Of a stretch of DNA of 64,000 bases, positions 1-8,791 are shown in pieces (positions within the stretch are counted from its first letter, which is position 1; each line of letters opens with the position of its first letter). Under the pieces are notes generated by a model. It saw only the letters and a program-made list of their open reading frames with translations, searched no databases and was not told the origin of the DNA. Location of the stretch: assembly GCA_950022655.1 (NCBI GenBank), contig OX465587.1, positions 35,335,153 through 35,399,152 on the forward strand, read 5' to 3'. The translations under genes and the position numbers were made by a program. This DNA comes from Alentia gelatinosa. Lineage: Eukaryota > Annelida > Polychaeta > Phyllodocida > Polynoidae.

Positions 1-2
1 AG

Positions 3-2684
3 TCACTGCGAGTACAGAAGGAACAGCTTGCTTTGGCCGAGGATCAGGAAAAGGCGGTATTGGCGCGCACACAGCGCGCAGAGGCAGACTATGCTTTAAA
101 GTATAGGACTCCACCGCCAGGCTGGCAGAGTGTGACCAAGGATCACATATACTCCCCACAAGGGAATGCAACGGGTCCTCATGTATTTACTCCGCCACAA
201 ATAGATCGGAGACCTCCGATGGTGAACTTTGCTTCCCCAACGGATTCTCTGAGAGACTCTACGCATGCTAGTGATAGGGGAGTACCATCTAATTCCGCGA
301 TAGCTGAATTAGGACTTAACCCTGTGCTTGCGGAGAGTAACGCAGATCGGGTGTTCAATCGATCTCTAGCACAGGCTAGGGATGTCCCGATAGTGAGACC
401 GGCAGAAACGGCCAGACGTAACACCATTATTCCGAAGCCTTTTGGTAAAGGAATGGTGTGGGAACACTGGTTTGCCGGGTTCTGTGAGGATGTCCAGTGC
501 AATGGGTGGAGTACTACCGATGCATTGCCGTACCTCATGAGAGCATTGCGCAATGGACCCGGTGAGGCTGCTTTACGCGCCTACCGGCGTTCAGCTACGC
601 ATGGATGGGATGCCCTTGTAGAAGTGGCGTCCTATTACTGTGGGCAGCTAGTAACGCTGAACCCTCGTTCGACTTTTCTAAGTCGGATACAGGGTAAAGA
701 TGAGTCCGCCCGTGCTTATGGGTTAGCCTTACAGCAATTGCTGATGGAGGTTTACCCCGGTACTCGACTGGACTCACCGGCACTGCATGAGGATCTACAA
801 ACTCAGTTTGTGAAGGGTCTCAGAGACGAGGACATCCGCACGGAGGTGGTCTCGAAATGGGAGCCTGGTATGACCCTCATACAGGTGTTGAAAATAGTGG
901 ATGCCTATGGACAAAGGTGTGCCTTGTTTGGACAGTATGGAAAACCAGATGATCATTCCTCGTTGAAATGGCTCTTTAACTTTAAAGATGCCGAAGGAAT
1001 GATCGGAAGATGGCTGGCAGCTTTATCCAAATTCAGACTTAAGAACTGTCAGATAGAGCACAGACCCGGTAAATCACACATTAACGCAGATAGTCTCTCC
1101 CGGAGACCATTGCGTAAGTGTGGGCGACCCAACTGTGTAGACTGTGGGGAACATGATGCTATCTTGGCTGCGTTGCACCAGATGGGTAATCCTGATCCCG
1201 CGTTTTATCAGTGGACACTGGAACAGACCCGAGAAGCTCAACAGAGTGATCCGGATATGTCCCGGTTGATTAAACTGGTAAAGAATGGCCTCCATAGACC
1301 ACGAGGAAAGGAACTCTCAATAGAGAACCGGGAGTTCCAAATACTCTGTAGTCAATGGGCGGAGTTGACTGTGAGGGATAACGTGTTATATAGGATGAGA
1401 ACCACAGTGTGTCCAGTAAGGAGACATTTACAGTTGGTTGTACCCATAGCACTGCGTCCTGGACTTTTGACTCTTTGCCATGAGCATAGAAGTTCGGCAC
1501 ATTTCGGAAAAAAGAGGACTGCCGCTAAAATAATGCGACATTACTACTGGCCCGGAATGAACGCCGACATAGAGCGATGGATTCTAGAATGCGCAGTCTG
1601 CTGTAGGGTTAAGCCCGGCGAAGGCATAGGGAAGATGCCCTTACAACAAGAGCTATTTGGAGTCCGGTTTGCCCGCATTGCTCTCGATATCATTTCTGGT
1701 ATCGATGAGTCCGATGACGGCAATACCTGCATGATGGTGGTGATGGATTACTACACAAAATATGTGCAGATCTATCCCATGAAAGATCACAAAGCTGTTA
1801 CCTGCGCGGAAGCACTTGTGAAGAATTGGGTGCTATGTTTCGGAGCTCCGAGTATTTTACACTCCGACCAGGGAAGAGAATTTGAGTCTCAAATCTGGCA
1901 GGAAATGTGTAGAATATTAGAGATCAAGAAAACACGCACCAACCCGTATCGTCCTCAATCAGATGGGATGGTAGAGCGGTTCAATCGAACGTTGATACAG
2001 TGCTTGCGCACTATGGTCAATGAGAGCCGTAGTAACTGGGATGAGTTAGCACCATTTATAGCGCACGCTTACAATGGTACTATTCATTCTAGTACGGGGT
2101 GTTCACCTAATCTACTTGTCTTCGGAGAAGATATTGTGATGCCCGCAGACATTGTCTATGGGGTGCCGGGAGTCTCCGCTGAGATACCCTGCCCTATAGG
2201 GTTCATGGAAAAACTTCGGGAACGCTTTGTGGAGGCTTATTACCCAGCAAGGCGAGGCCTAGAGAAAGCCGCGGAGTGGCAGAGGCCGGGACGTGATGTT
2301 CGACTAAAGCCGAGAAAGTTCCAGGTTGGAGACCGAGTGATACGATATCACACACCTTTAGTGAACGTAAAACTCGCCCCAAACTGGGATGGTCCGTTTG
2401 TTATAGTTGAAGTGCTGTCAGAAATGACAGTAGTCATCGAAGATGAATGGACACGGAAGCGCTATAAGTCGCATGTTGCTCGATTGAGAACATGGCACTG
2501 TACGCGCAATAGAGCTGGCTCTGATAACACGGAGTCCCCGCCCCAGCCGGTACCGCTTTCAGGGTCCCGGGTCAAAGCCGGTAAGAGTTGCAAGGGCCCT
2601 CCGCCAACACGGCGGAAGCCGGGTCGTCCGCGTAAGGTAAAGATACCCCGTCTGACTCGAGAGAGAAAGACTGGGAGGATTTGA
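3..2684 (+). CDS. Gag-integrase fusion of Gyp-A (internal deletion of protease/RT), 5' partial
   Basis: The frame is open from the window edge, and its first 30 bases give no ATG, so the true start is upstream. Roughly residues 1-310 are gag: a heptad-like N-terminus, then the capsid-like segment beginning GKGMVWEHWFAGFCEDVQCN, shared with Gyp-B and Gyp-C. Near base 950 the frame jumps without a shift to the RNase H end (HRPGKSHINADSLSRRP). An integrase follows: an H2C2-type zinc module (H...H...C-A-V-C), then a core with D in IALDII, D in HSDQG and E in MVERFNR, so the DDE triad is intact. The C-terminus carries an AT-hook-like RKPGRPRK. CCHC knuckle, protease and RT are absent. The in-frame junction means the fusion protein could be translated, but it cannot reverse transcribe. 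Confidence 0.88.
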   Translation, partial: SLRVQKEQLALAEDQEKAVLARTQRAEADYALKYRTPPPGWQSVTKDHIYSPQGNATGPHVFTPPQIDRRPPMVNFASPTDSLRDSTHASDRGVPSNSAIAELGLNPVLAESNADRVFNRSLAQARDVPIVRPAETARRNTIIPKPFGKGMVWEHWFAGFCEDVQCNGWSTTDALPYLMRALRNGPGEAALRAYRRSATHGWDALVEVASYYCGQLVTLNPRSTFLSRIQGKDESARAYGLALQQLLMEVYPGTRLDSPALHEDLQTQFVKGLRDEDIRTEVVSKWEPGMTLIQVLKIVDAYGQRCALFGQYGKPDDHSSLKWLFNFKDAEGMIGRWLAALSKFRLKNCQIEHRPGKSHINADSLSRRPLRKCGRPNCVDCGEHDAILAALHQMGNPDPAFYQWTLEQTREAQQSDPDMSRLIKLVKNGLHRPRGKELSIENREFQILCSQWAELTVRDNVLYRMRTTVCPVRRHLQLVVPIALRPGLLTLCHEHRSSAHFGKKRTAAKIMRHYYWPGMNADIERWILECAVCCRVKPGEGIGKMPLQQELFGVRFARIALDIISGIDESDDGNTCMMVVMDYYTKYVQIYPMKDHKAVTCAEALVKNWVLCFGAPSILHSDQGREFESQIWQEMCRILEIKKTRTNPYRPQSDGMVERFNRTLIQCLRTMVNESRSNWDELAPFIAHAYNGTIHSSTGCSPNLLVFGEDIVMPADIVYGVPGVSAEIPCPIGFMEKLRERFVEAYYPARRGLEKAAEWQRPGRDVRLKPRKFQVGDRVIRYHTPLVNVKLAPNWDGPFVIVEVLSEMTVVIEDEWTRKRYKSHVARLRTWHCTRNRAGSDNTESPPQPVPLSGSRVKAGKSCKGPPPTRRKPGRPRKVKIPRLTRERKTGRI

Positions 2685-3295
2685 AACCCGAAGCGGAGGA
2701 CTACAAAGGCCCTACTGATCGTTCTATGTATACGAAACATGGAAGATCAGTAAAAATGAAAATAGAATTGGAAAACAATTCGACCACCCGCCGCAGCGCC
2801 CGAATACGCGGCAAAGCTGCGGTCAGCTACAAAGAGTAGTGGTGCGTAATTGTTGTCGAAAATAACACAACGAGAAGTAAACCCTGACCAAACCTGCGAG
2901 TCCTAGGGTTGGTTGATTGAACGCGATGACGGTTGAAACCTGATAAAAGACGGACTTATGGCAGCAGTCCCGACGTTGCTCGAAGGGATTCCCCGTAGAG
3001 GGCCCTCCAGAGGCTGCATTATTCGCCATAACGTTCTAATTTGATGGTTTTTAATCTCTCGATCATCAACTTATACCTTCTTGAGATGCGTAATGGTGGT
3101 CAGATGGAATTGGAAACCCCCACGGGCATAGATTCGGCTTGGCGCAGTGAAGCGTGGCCGGTGTCTGTACCCGCTGGGAGAGTGTGGAAGAACGAATCAA
3201 ATGACACGTAACTGCGTCTTTGATCAGTTCGCGGTCGAGGGGGCGTGGAGTCGCTCGGATGATGAACGTCTCAACACCTCTCATTGGTCGAGGAC
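2685..3295 (+). other. Inter-ORF region of Gyp-A between integrase and ORF3
   Basis: No long ORF on the plus strand. At 2786-2838 a shifted frame encodes a tail resembling the last residues of the Gyp-B integrase ORF (RRSxR.....A.xxYKE), so the Gyp-A integrase ORF has lost its final residues by a frame change. Downstream is a block shared with 23363-23818 of Gyp-B, including the stem-loop at 2964-3017. The rest is diverged. Confidence 0.55.
2964..3017 (+). promoter_or_regulatory. Conserved stem-loop upstream of ORF3 (Gyp-A copy)
   Basis: GCAGTCCC at the 5' side can pair with GAGGCTGC at the 3' side, with G-U pairing. Inside, AGGG can pair with CCCT. The same hairpin occurs in Gyp-B at 23489-23540, where the outer stem reads GCAGCCC/GGGCTGC, so a base change in one copy is tolerated as a wobble pair in the other. 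The loop side carries a conserved GACGTTGCTC. The function is unknown; it could act in splicing, translation of ORF3, or RNA packaging. Confidence 0.5.
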
Positions 3296-6277
3296 ATGAC
3301 CTCTTTTAATTGGGGTCAACAGCCTGTATATAAGGCATTGTTCTCGGAGAACAGATCACTCTGGCCAAGTGGCGTCCCCGTGATGCCCCTGGAGTGTATT
3401 GCTGCGTTCAGCCTGGCTGAACAATTCAAAGAGGAGGCCACCCTTCCCGCGGAGGAAGAGGTGGTCCCGCAGGACTCGGCTCCGGCCGAGGGCCTTGCGA
3501 GCTCGGGAGACAGTGCGTCTGTCGGCCTGGGCAGTGACGACTCCATAGGGGGTAGTCACAGTGGTGACTCGGGTGCTCTGGATTCCAGTCCAGACGACAC
3601 CCAGTCAGCACAGCGCGGAGAGTCCTACCCTTCCACTTCGGTGGCAGAGGCAGGACCCGGTTCGCCTAAGACATCAGTTTCGGCTGAAAGCTCTGGGCGA
3701 GTTGCTTCCGCGAAAGGTGGGAAACTAGACCTTTCCCATGTGAAGAGCTCTGGGTACGGGCAGAAGTCAGTTTCGACTACTCCTGCTAAGCCCAAGGCTT
3801 CCCGTTTGCCGAAACCGACGTTTACGCCGGTGAAAGCAGCGGAGAAGAATGGAGATGCTCAGCGAGCTAAGTTGACTCCCGTTGGTCGTGGCCGCGGGAG
3901 ACCAATTAGCAGACCTGATCCTCCTGCTCCCGGGGGTATTCCAGCCAGTCCATGGGACCGGTGGACCCGGGAACTGCAGAACATCCCTGATCCCGACATA
4001 CGTGCTATGGCTATGAAGGGGTTAGTGGATCGATGGGTTGCTAGTCAGGGCCCGGAGAATGTTGTACCGGTGGTATCCCCCTCGAAGGTTGAAGCCCCGG
4101 TGGTAGCACCTCCAGCCCCGGCTACTAGCCAAGATACGCCCGCCGCTACGGAGAGCGCTATGGAGGTTGACAAAACCCCTGGTGCTTCCACGGAGTCAGT
4201 GGAGCCGGCTACTTCCTCGGAAGGAGCAAAGGCCACTGAAGGGCGTGCCACGGAGAAGGCGAAGCCGGCTAAAAAGTCGACGGAACCTGTCTCCGTGGAA
4301 GATAAACCGGCTGAAAAGCCAGTAAGTAGCTCCGCTGCCCGTAGGGGTAGACGCAAGACTCGCGCGGCCAGGGAAGCCGCTGCAGCGAAAGCTGCAGTGG
4401 ACAAAGCGGCCCGCGATGAGCGCTCTAGCTCCAGTTCCTCCCGCAAGGGAGGAAAGGGTAAGGGAGTTGGAAAGTCCAGTGCTGGCAAGCTTGTTGCTAA
4501 AGGCAAGGGATCTTCGGATCCTAAACCTGGTGGCAGCAAGGAGACGAAGGGGGCCGGGTCTTCGGGCTCGGAGAAACCCGCGTCTACGTCAGCTGGACAG
4601 CCGCACGAGAGTGCATCACAAGATTCAGATGAACAATCTGAATCCGCTGTGGTGGACAATTGTGGTCGGGCCAGAGACTGGGGCGAGATCATGGATCTTG
4701 ACGATGCAAAGCGTCTTGCCCGCGGTTCCGACGCCGACAGTGAGACCGGTGATTTTGTTCCCGGTGCTAAGCGTGCCCAGAAGCGTAAGGTGGCCCGCAA
4801 GCTACCGAGCTGTCTGGTTGGGCGCAAAGCGAAGTGTCTAGAAGACCTCCGCGTCAAAGACCGCCATTGGCTACCAGAACCGGTAGGGGAAGATGGCGTG
4901 TCTGATGACGAAGAGTGGCTTCAGGACGAGGGCTCTGCAAACACGTGGTATATCACCCGTGTGGAAGGAGTCAAGAGTGCCTCCAACCAGAAGTACAACA
5001 TCCTCCAGAAGGAAAAGTTGAACTTTGCATTGCGACAGTTTACTGTCGGAGGGCACTGTGTCTTTTTGTATAGCCAGGGCGGGGATGTAAAAACATCACC
5101 TGCCTACGCCACGAAAAGGTTGTACGCGCGGCATCTCGTAGAGATGCATTTAGCTGAGTTCCCCTGGTACCGTTGTAACGCAGGCCGGTGCTCAGCTGAC
5201 TCGGGTTCGTCGCGCCGGTCGTGGATGATTCGTCACATGTTGGACGAACACGGGATCGGTGCTGTTCGGGGTAGGGAAAGAACAATGCGGCTTTTCAATA
5301 AGTTTGTAGGGTTAGTTTCCGAAGCCCGGGCTAAGGGTGTCGAACCTAAGCGCAAGGCTATTGACGGGAAATATACCGTGTCTTGGAAACAGAATCGTAG
5401 CTTCGGCACGACTCTGCGGATAAGCTCACCGGATATGGAACGGATGAAGCACTTGCGTGACACCGCGCGTGGCGGCAGCGCGAAACGGGACTGGAGTGTA
5501 GACTCCTCGAACCGCAAGCCTGCTGCAAAGAAGACTAAGAGCTGGTCTAAGTCCAGTAGTGACTCAGACGACGACTCGAGGTCGAGCCGGTCAGCGCGAA
5601 GCCAGACGCCGGGCTCTGTAACTTTGGGGGATGTTCTCAATTCCTCAAAGACGGGCCCAGCGAAGGAAAAGCCTGGCCGGAAAGGGTCGAGTGCGCCTAA
5701 AGAGGAGAAATCTTCTAAGGGTTCTGTGGAGACAGCGGTCTCGTCTGACGCTTCGGCGTCGACTAGCACTGCTGGTGCTTGCCCAAAGAAAGCAAAAGTC
5801 CCCAAACCTAGCGAGGAAAGTTGCGCAGAAGGTGGTGGAGAAGAGGAGTACCCTTCTCTACCCCCACCACTGCGCCCTGCCCCTAAGGTAGTGAGCCAGC
5901 CTAGACCTCCGCCCGCGGAAGAGACTAAGCCTGGTAAGCACGGGGAACAGGTTGATGTGTACTCCGGCGATCAACATCTGACACTGGCTACTATAGCTAA
6001 GACAGATTGGCGCCCGTATCATATGCAAACCTACTTGGACCGCGTTGATAAACAGTCGATTATCAATGCTAACAGGTTTAGGGTAGCACAGATGCGGGTC
6101 GCGGAGTACGAGTGCGTCATCGCTCATCAGCGCATGTCTAGCCTCTTGCAAGTGCCATTGGAAAACATGGCTGCAAAGCTAGCGGCGGTTGAGGCGCGGT
6201 TGGCGCGTTCAGAGCTCGCCCTGCAGGAGTACGACTACAAGTTGCACTGTAATGGGGGTGAGCATGTTCGACGTTGA
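3296..6277 (+). CDS. ORF3 of Gyp-A: basic, Ser/Ala/Lys-rich protein with paired C2H2-like zinc motifs
   Basis: About 993 residues from the ATG at 3296; the frame opens slightly earlier without ATG. It lies after integrase and before the LTR, where some gypsy elements carry env, but I see no signal peptide or membrane segment. Residues 1-500 are low complexity, rich in S, A, P, E and K, with a K/G-rich stretch and a conserved IPDPDIRAM motif. A conserved globular part runs from about residue 535 (DDEEWLQDEGS) through RHLVEMH and C-N-A-G-R-C...RHMLDEH, which looks like two C2H2-type fingers with HX4H. In Gyp-B the first finger has CVFVSC, while here the second Cys is Ser. A coiled-coil-like segment closes the ORF. 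I know no family for it. Nucleic-acid binding is inferred from the fingers and basic charge. Confidence 0.75.
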   Translation: MTSFNWGQQPVYKALFSENRSLWPSGVPVMPLECIAAFSLAEQFKEEATLPAEEEVVPQDSAPAEGLASSGDSASVGLGSDDSIGGSHSGDSGALDSSPDDTQSAQRGESYPSTSVAEAGPGSPKTSVSAESSGRVASAKGGKLDLSHVKSSGYGQKSVSTTPAKPKASRLPKPTFTPVKAAEKNGDAQRAKLTPVGRGRGRPISRPDPPAPGGIPASPWDRWTRELQNIPDPDIRAMAMKGLVDRWVASQGPENVVPVVSPSKVEAPVVAPPAPATSQDTPAATESAMEVDKTPGASTESVEPATSSEGAKATEGRATEKAKPAKKSTEPVSVEDKPAEKPVSSSAARRGRRKTRAAREAAAAKAAVDKAARDERSSSSSSRKGGKGKGVGKSSAGKLVAKGKGSSDPKPGGSKETKGAGSSGSEKPASTSAGQPHESASQDSDEQSESAVVDNCGRARDWGEIMDLDDAKRLARGSDADSETGDFVPGAKRAQKRKVARKLPSCLVGRKAKCLEDLRVKDRHWLPEPVGEDGVSDDEEWLQDEGSANTWYITRVEGVKSASNQKYNILQKEKLNFALRQFTVGGHCVFLYSQGGDVKTSPAYATKRLYARHLVEMHLAEFPWYRCNAGRCSADSGSSRRSWMIRHMLDEHGIGAVRGRERTMRLFNKFVGLVSEARAKGVEPKRKAIDGKYTVSWKQNRSFGTTLRISSPDMERMKHLRDTARGGSAKRDWSVDSSNRKPAAKKTKSWSKSSSDSDDDSRSSRSARSQTPGSVTLGDVLNSSKTGPAKEKPGRKGSSAPKEEKSSKGSVETAVSSDASASTSTAGACPKKAKVPKPSEESCAEGGGEEEYPSLPPPLRPAPKVVSQPRPPPAEETKPGKHGEQVDVYSGDQHLTLATIAKTDWRPYHMQTYLDRVDKQSIINANRFRVAQMRVAEYECVIAHQRMSSLLQVPLENMAAKLAAVEARLARSELALQEYDYKLHCNGGEHVRR
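3327..3336 (+). promoter_or_regulatory. TATATAAGGC box at the ORF3 start (candidate internal promoter)
   Basis: TATATAAGGC lies about 30 bases into ORF3 and is conserved at the equivalent place in Gyp-B (23847-23856), each preceded by GTCAAC. It matches the TATA box of the Gyp-A LTR (TATATAAGG). Because it also encodes V-Y-K-A in both copies, protein conservation explains it equally well. Confidence 0.35.
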
Positions 6278-6826
6278 ACCGTCTAACATCGCAGGTGCGG
6301 AAGCAGCCTGGTTGTTACATCAGTGTCGAAGGGGGCATTTTCCGCATTGTTAGAGAGGGATTACGCCCTAGATGGACAGTCGTCCCAGGCTTCGGCCATG
6401 GAGACTGCTCCATGCAACCGGTCTCAGAGCACTGGTGGAAGTTCCTCGGAATCTCCACAGGTTTCTCTGAGACAGCCGCTGCCAGTGACCCATGTCGGAA
6501 CGAGACCAGCTAGCGTGCCTCCCCGGCAGCAGCAAGTCCCGTTTGGCCGGGAGTTGGAAGAATTAGGACCTATGTTCCCCCCGTTGCCCTTCACCTTAAC
6601 GGTGACGTGGGATTCTCCCGACATCGCTGACGACATCAGCACGGCTGACCTGAATGTGGTGATGTCTAGGTTCCGGGTCACAGACCCGCTTAGTCCACCA
6701 CCAAATGTTGGTCAGCAGGCTGCCGCGACGAGGCCCGCTACCCCGTCATCTACAGTTGCCCCTCCAGCTGAAGCCCCCGCCGAGGAACAACCCGGTTGTT
6801 CCGGCGAGAGGCCGGCTGGCTGAAGG
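6264..6826 (+). pseudogene. Frame-shifted C-terminal part of Gyp-A ORF3
   Basis: After the ORF3 stop at 6277, a second frame beginning MFDVEPSNIAG resembles the Gyp-B ORF3 segment MSLYDIGDDPQTLEEAW. From about 6323 the original frame is open again to 6826 (Pro/Ser/Ala-rich, ending near EEQPGCSGERPAG). The ancestral protein therefore probably continued about 180 residues further, and this copy has at least two frame changes near 6260 and 6340. An overlapping separate small ORF is the alternative. Confidence 0.55.
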
Positions 6827-8220
6827 GCCTGTAGCTAGGCAGCATCAGTCCATCCTACGCTGAATCTAGAGAACCCACGGAGGTTCCCCGGTATCTTTGG
6901 GATGGAGAAAGGCAGGACAACTCCTGCCACAGAGGATGGATCGACATATTCAACCTTAGTTGTCTGTGTCTGTCCGTCCGCCGGCTCCTCAGATATTAAC
7001 TCAAGCAGTTCTTACCTGGGGATCACCCACACCTGAATTCAGTTTCGGGTGGAGAGGGTGACTGGTTTGGTCCCCCATATAAGTGGTGCTTCGATCAGCG
7101 GCCCCCGTGGTCGCTGGGAGGGGTAGTACAGATGGATCAAAATAGAAAAGCGATCTCGTGTTGGGCCGTGGAGAATCACCCCTGTGGTGAATTTTCGCTG
7201 CACAACTTGAGTTTCAGAAGGCTGAAGGGTCTCTCGATGGTAGCCCCGTTGTAGGGCCCCATTGCGAAACACTCCGGCCTGTGGTGCTTTTCGCGGGTTA
7301 CACTCCGGTTTAACACCGCGGAAAGCGAAGGTGAGATATGGGGCTGAGACCCGGCTTCGGCAAGTGGTTTCAGTTCTCTGTGGGGTAATTCACGCTGGAC
7401 TCGCTTGGTCTTTTGCCAGTGAGGGAAGTGTGAATCACCGTGTGGATAGAGGTTGGGGCCTTCAGTGGTTCCTGCAACTCCTATCCAAGAGATGGATATA
7501 GCACGCCACGCTATAAGGACGCTGATACCAACTTTTTACGGAGATGGGAACTCCTACACGGAGAAGAAAATGTGTTTGCCTATCTTTTTCTTTCTCCTTA
7601 TATACTTATTACTCTCTTCACAACAATGACCTGCAGGACGGGCCATGTGAAGTCAAAAAGGTGGGGGGGGTTCGCGGAATTGCTCCCCCTAACAACGCTG
7701 GAGCTGTGCTAGGAAGACAGTTGGAAGCCTGGCGCTCGGAAGCAGGGGGCTGGATCGAGTAGGTCCCCACGCTGACGGGTCTGCCAGGCTCGACACTAAT
7801 ACTACGTTATCCCTGGCTTACAACTCCGGAACAGTGGGAGGCGGAGTGCTCATTGGTGAGGGCTGACCCCATGTAGGTCCGAGCCGGTGAGTCCTCTCCG
7901 CCCGATACTCAAGGAAGCCAGGGAGAAGCCAACAACATCGGCGAGACGGGTGATATTGTTACGTTTATATTTATTACCAATCTGGTAGCGAGGCTACTCC
8001 GTTTTTATATACCGTATCACCCTTATGTCTTCCTTTTTCAGCATTAGAAATGTATGAATTTTACTTTCCCATCTCAACCTTATCATATATCGGTATCAGT
8101 AAAAAGATTCTTTGTGAACGTTGAATGGTTAGACACGTATTCAGAACTGCTCGACTTAGTTATTAAACTTTTTCGGGATGTCCTCTTTGCAACACAATGG
8201 TTGCAGGTCCCCCCTTCGTA
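6827..8220 (+). other. Long non-coding 3' region of Gyp-A
   Basis: About 1.4 kb between ORF3 and the polypurine tract with no convincing ORF. The part from about 7020 to 7600 is recognisably related to Gyp-B 27120-27700: shared patches include CACCCACAC, GGAGAGGGTG, CGCTGGGAGGGG, a GCGATC...GTTGGG patch and CTGATACCA. Further on, TATCCCTGGCTT near 7808 can pair with the AAGCCAGGGA at 7915-7924, and other inverted patches surround it, so a folded RNA is likely. The purine run GCTGGGAGGGG at about 7114 resembles a second, central polypurine tract. Confidence 0.5.
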
Positions 8221-8237
8221 AAAGCTGGGAGGGGTAA
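8221..8237 (+). promoter_or_regulatory. Polypurine tract of Gyp-A
   Basis: AAAGCTGGGAGGGGTAA lies immediately before the TG that opens the LTR. It is the expected plus-strand primer for an LTR retrotransposon. Confidence 0.7.
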
Positions 8238-8791
8238 TGTAGGGGTCAGGGCAGTTGAGCAGCGTTGTTTCACTTTAGAACTAGGTGGCGCGAGTGCCGA
8301 TCCCTGCTGTGAGGTATGGCCGGCTTACCCGCAGTATGCAAATGCTGCGGGTTCACCCGCATTACGTAACTCGGCCACTATATAAGGTCGGGTCCACAGC
8401 AGGTTGACAGGACTTCTCACGGTGCCTCTTTACAGAGTGAACGTCTGGAGCCTCACGAGTTGGTTAGGTTGTGTTGAAACACCTTTCAACGTTGAAGAGA
8501 CCAGTATCTCTTCCCGTGCTAGTTGGTGCCCCGCAGCACCAACGGATTGTGTATTACTTCCAGTAATAAACGAACGGTAGACTGAAACTGTCCGGAGTCT
8601 GGTTTTCTATTCGCGGTTAAGTGGTAGCTGGTAGATCTCGTATCTCCCTCCCTTCTCCAGTGGGTAAAGCCGAACCCACCTGTATTGGCACGGTAAGTAC
8701 AGGGTAGCGACTAGTCTCGGAACCTCTGGTCGACTGACGATCGCGGAGAGTGGTAATACACTTTCAGCGACTAGAGGGTAACCGCTACACA
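8238..8791 (+). repeat. 3' LTR of Gyp-A
   Basis: About 554 bp, from TGTAGGGG to CTACACA. It shares boxes with the Gyp-B and Gyp-C LTRs: GGTGGCGCGA..GTGCCGATCC near 8285, ATTACGTAA at 8361-8369 and TATATAAG at 8379-8386. AATAAA is at 8565-8570. A perfect hairpin, GTTGGTGC/GCACCAAC (8522-8529 with 8535-8542), stands just upstream of the poly(A) signal. The 3' boundary is set by analogy with the ACCACCACA end of the Gyp-B LTR and could be off by some bases. Confidence 0.65.

Larger units (their letters stand above)
1..8791 (+). mobile_element. Ty3/gypsy LTR retrotransposon Gyp-A, 3' portion (5' end outside window)
   Basis: The order is gag, remnant of RNase H, integrase, extra ORF3, non-coding region, polypurine tract and 3' LTR. 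The gag frame is open to the left edge, so the 5' LTR lies outside the window. The integrase and ORF3 are alignable by eye with Gyp-B (17066-27780), which belongs to the same superfamily but is clearly diverged. Protease, RT and most of RNase H have been lost in one deletion near 950, so this copy is non-autonomous. The 3' boundary is inferred from a TG...CA LTR that follows a purine tract. Confidence 0.85.

Noticed and set aside
2964..3017. Hammerhead or other self-cleaving ribozyme
   Set aside because: The conserved core bases (CUGAUGA and GAAA) are not present in the hairpin.
4045..4857. 270-codon open frame on the minus strand
   Set aside because: It mirrors the GC-rich, low-complexity coding strand of ORF3, has no recognisable domain and no match in Gyp-B.
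3296..6277. Envelope gene as in errantivirus-type gypsy elements
   Set aside because: No signal peptide, furin-like site or transmembrane segment; composition is basic and low-complexity with zinc-finger-like motifs.
7039..7762. Short open frames in the Gyp-A 3' region
   Set aside because: Not conserved in Gyp-B; the conserved patches do not keep any frame.
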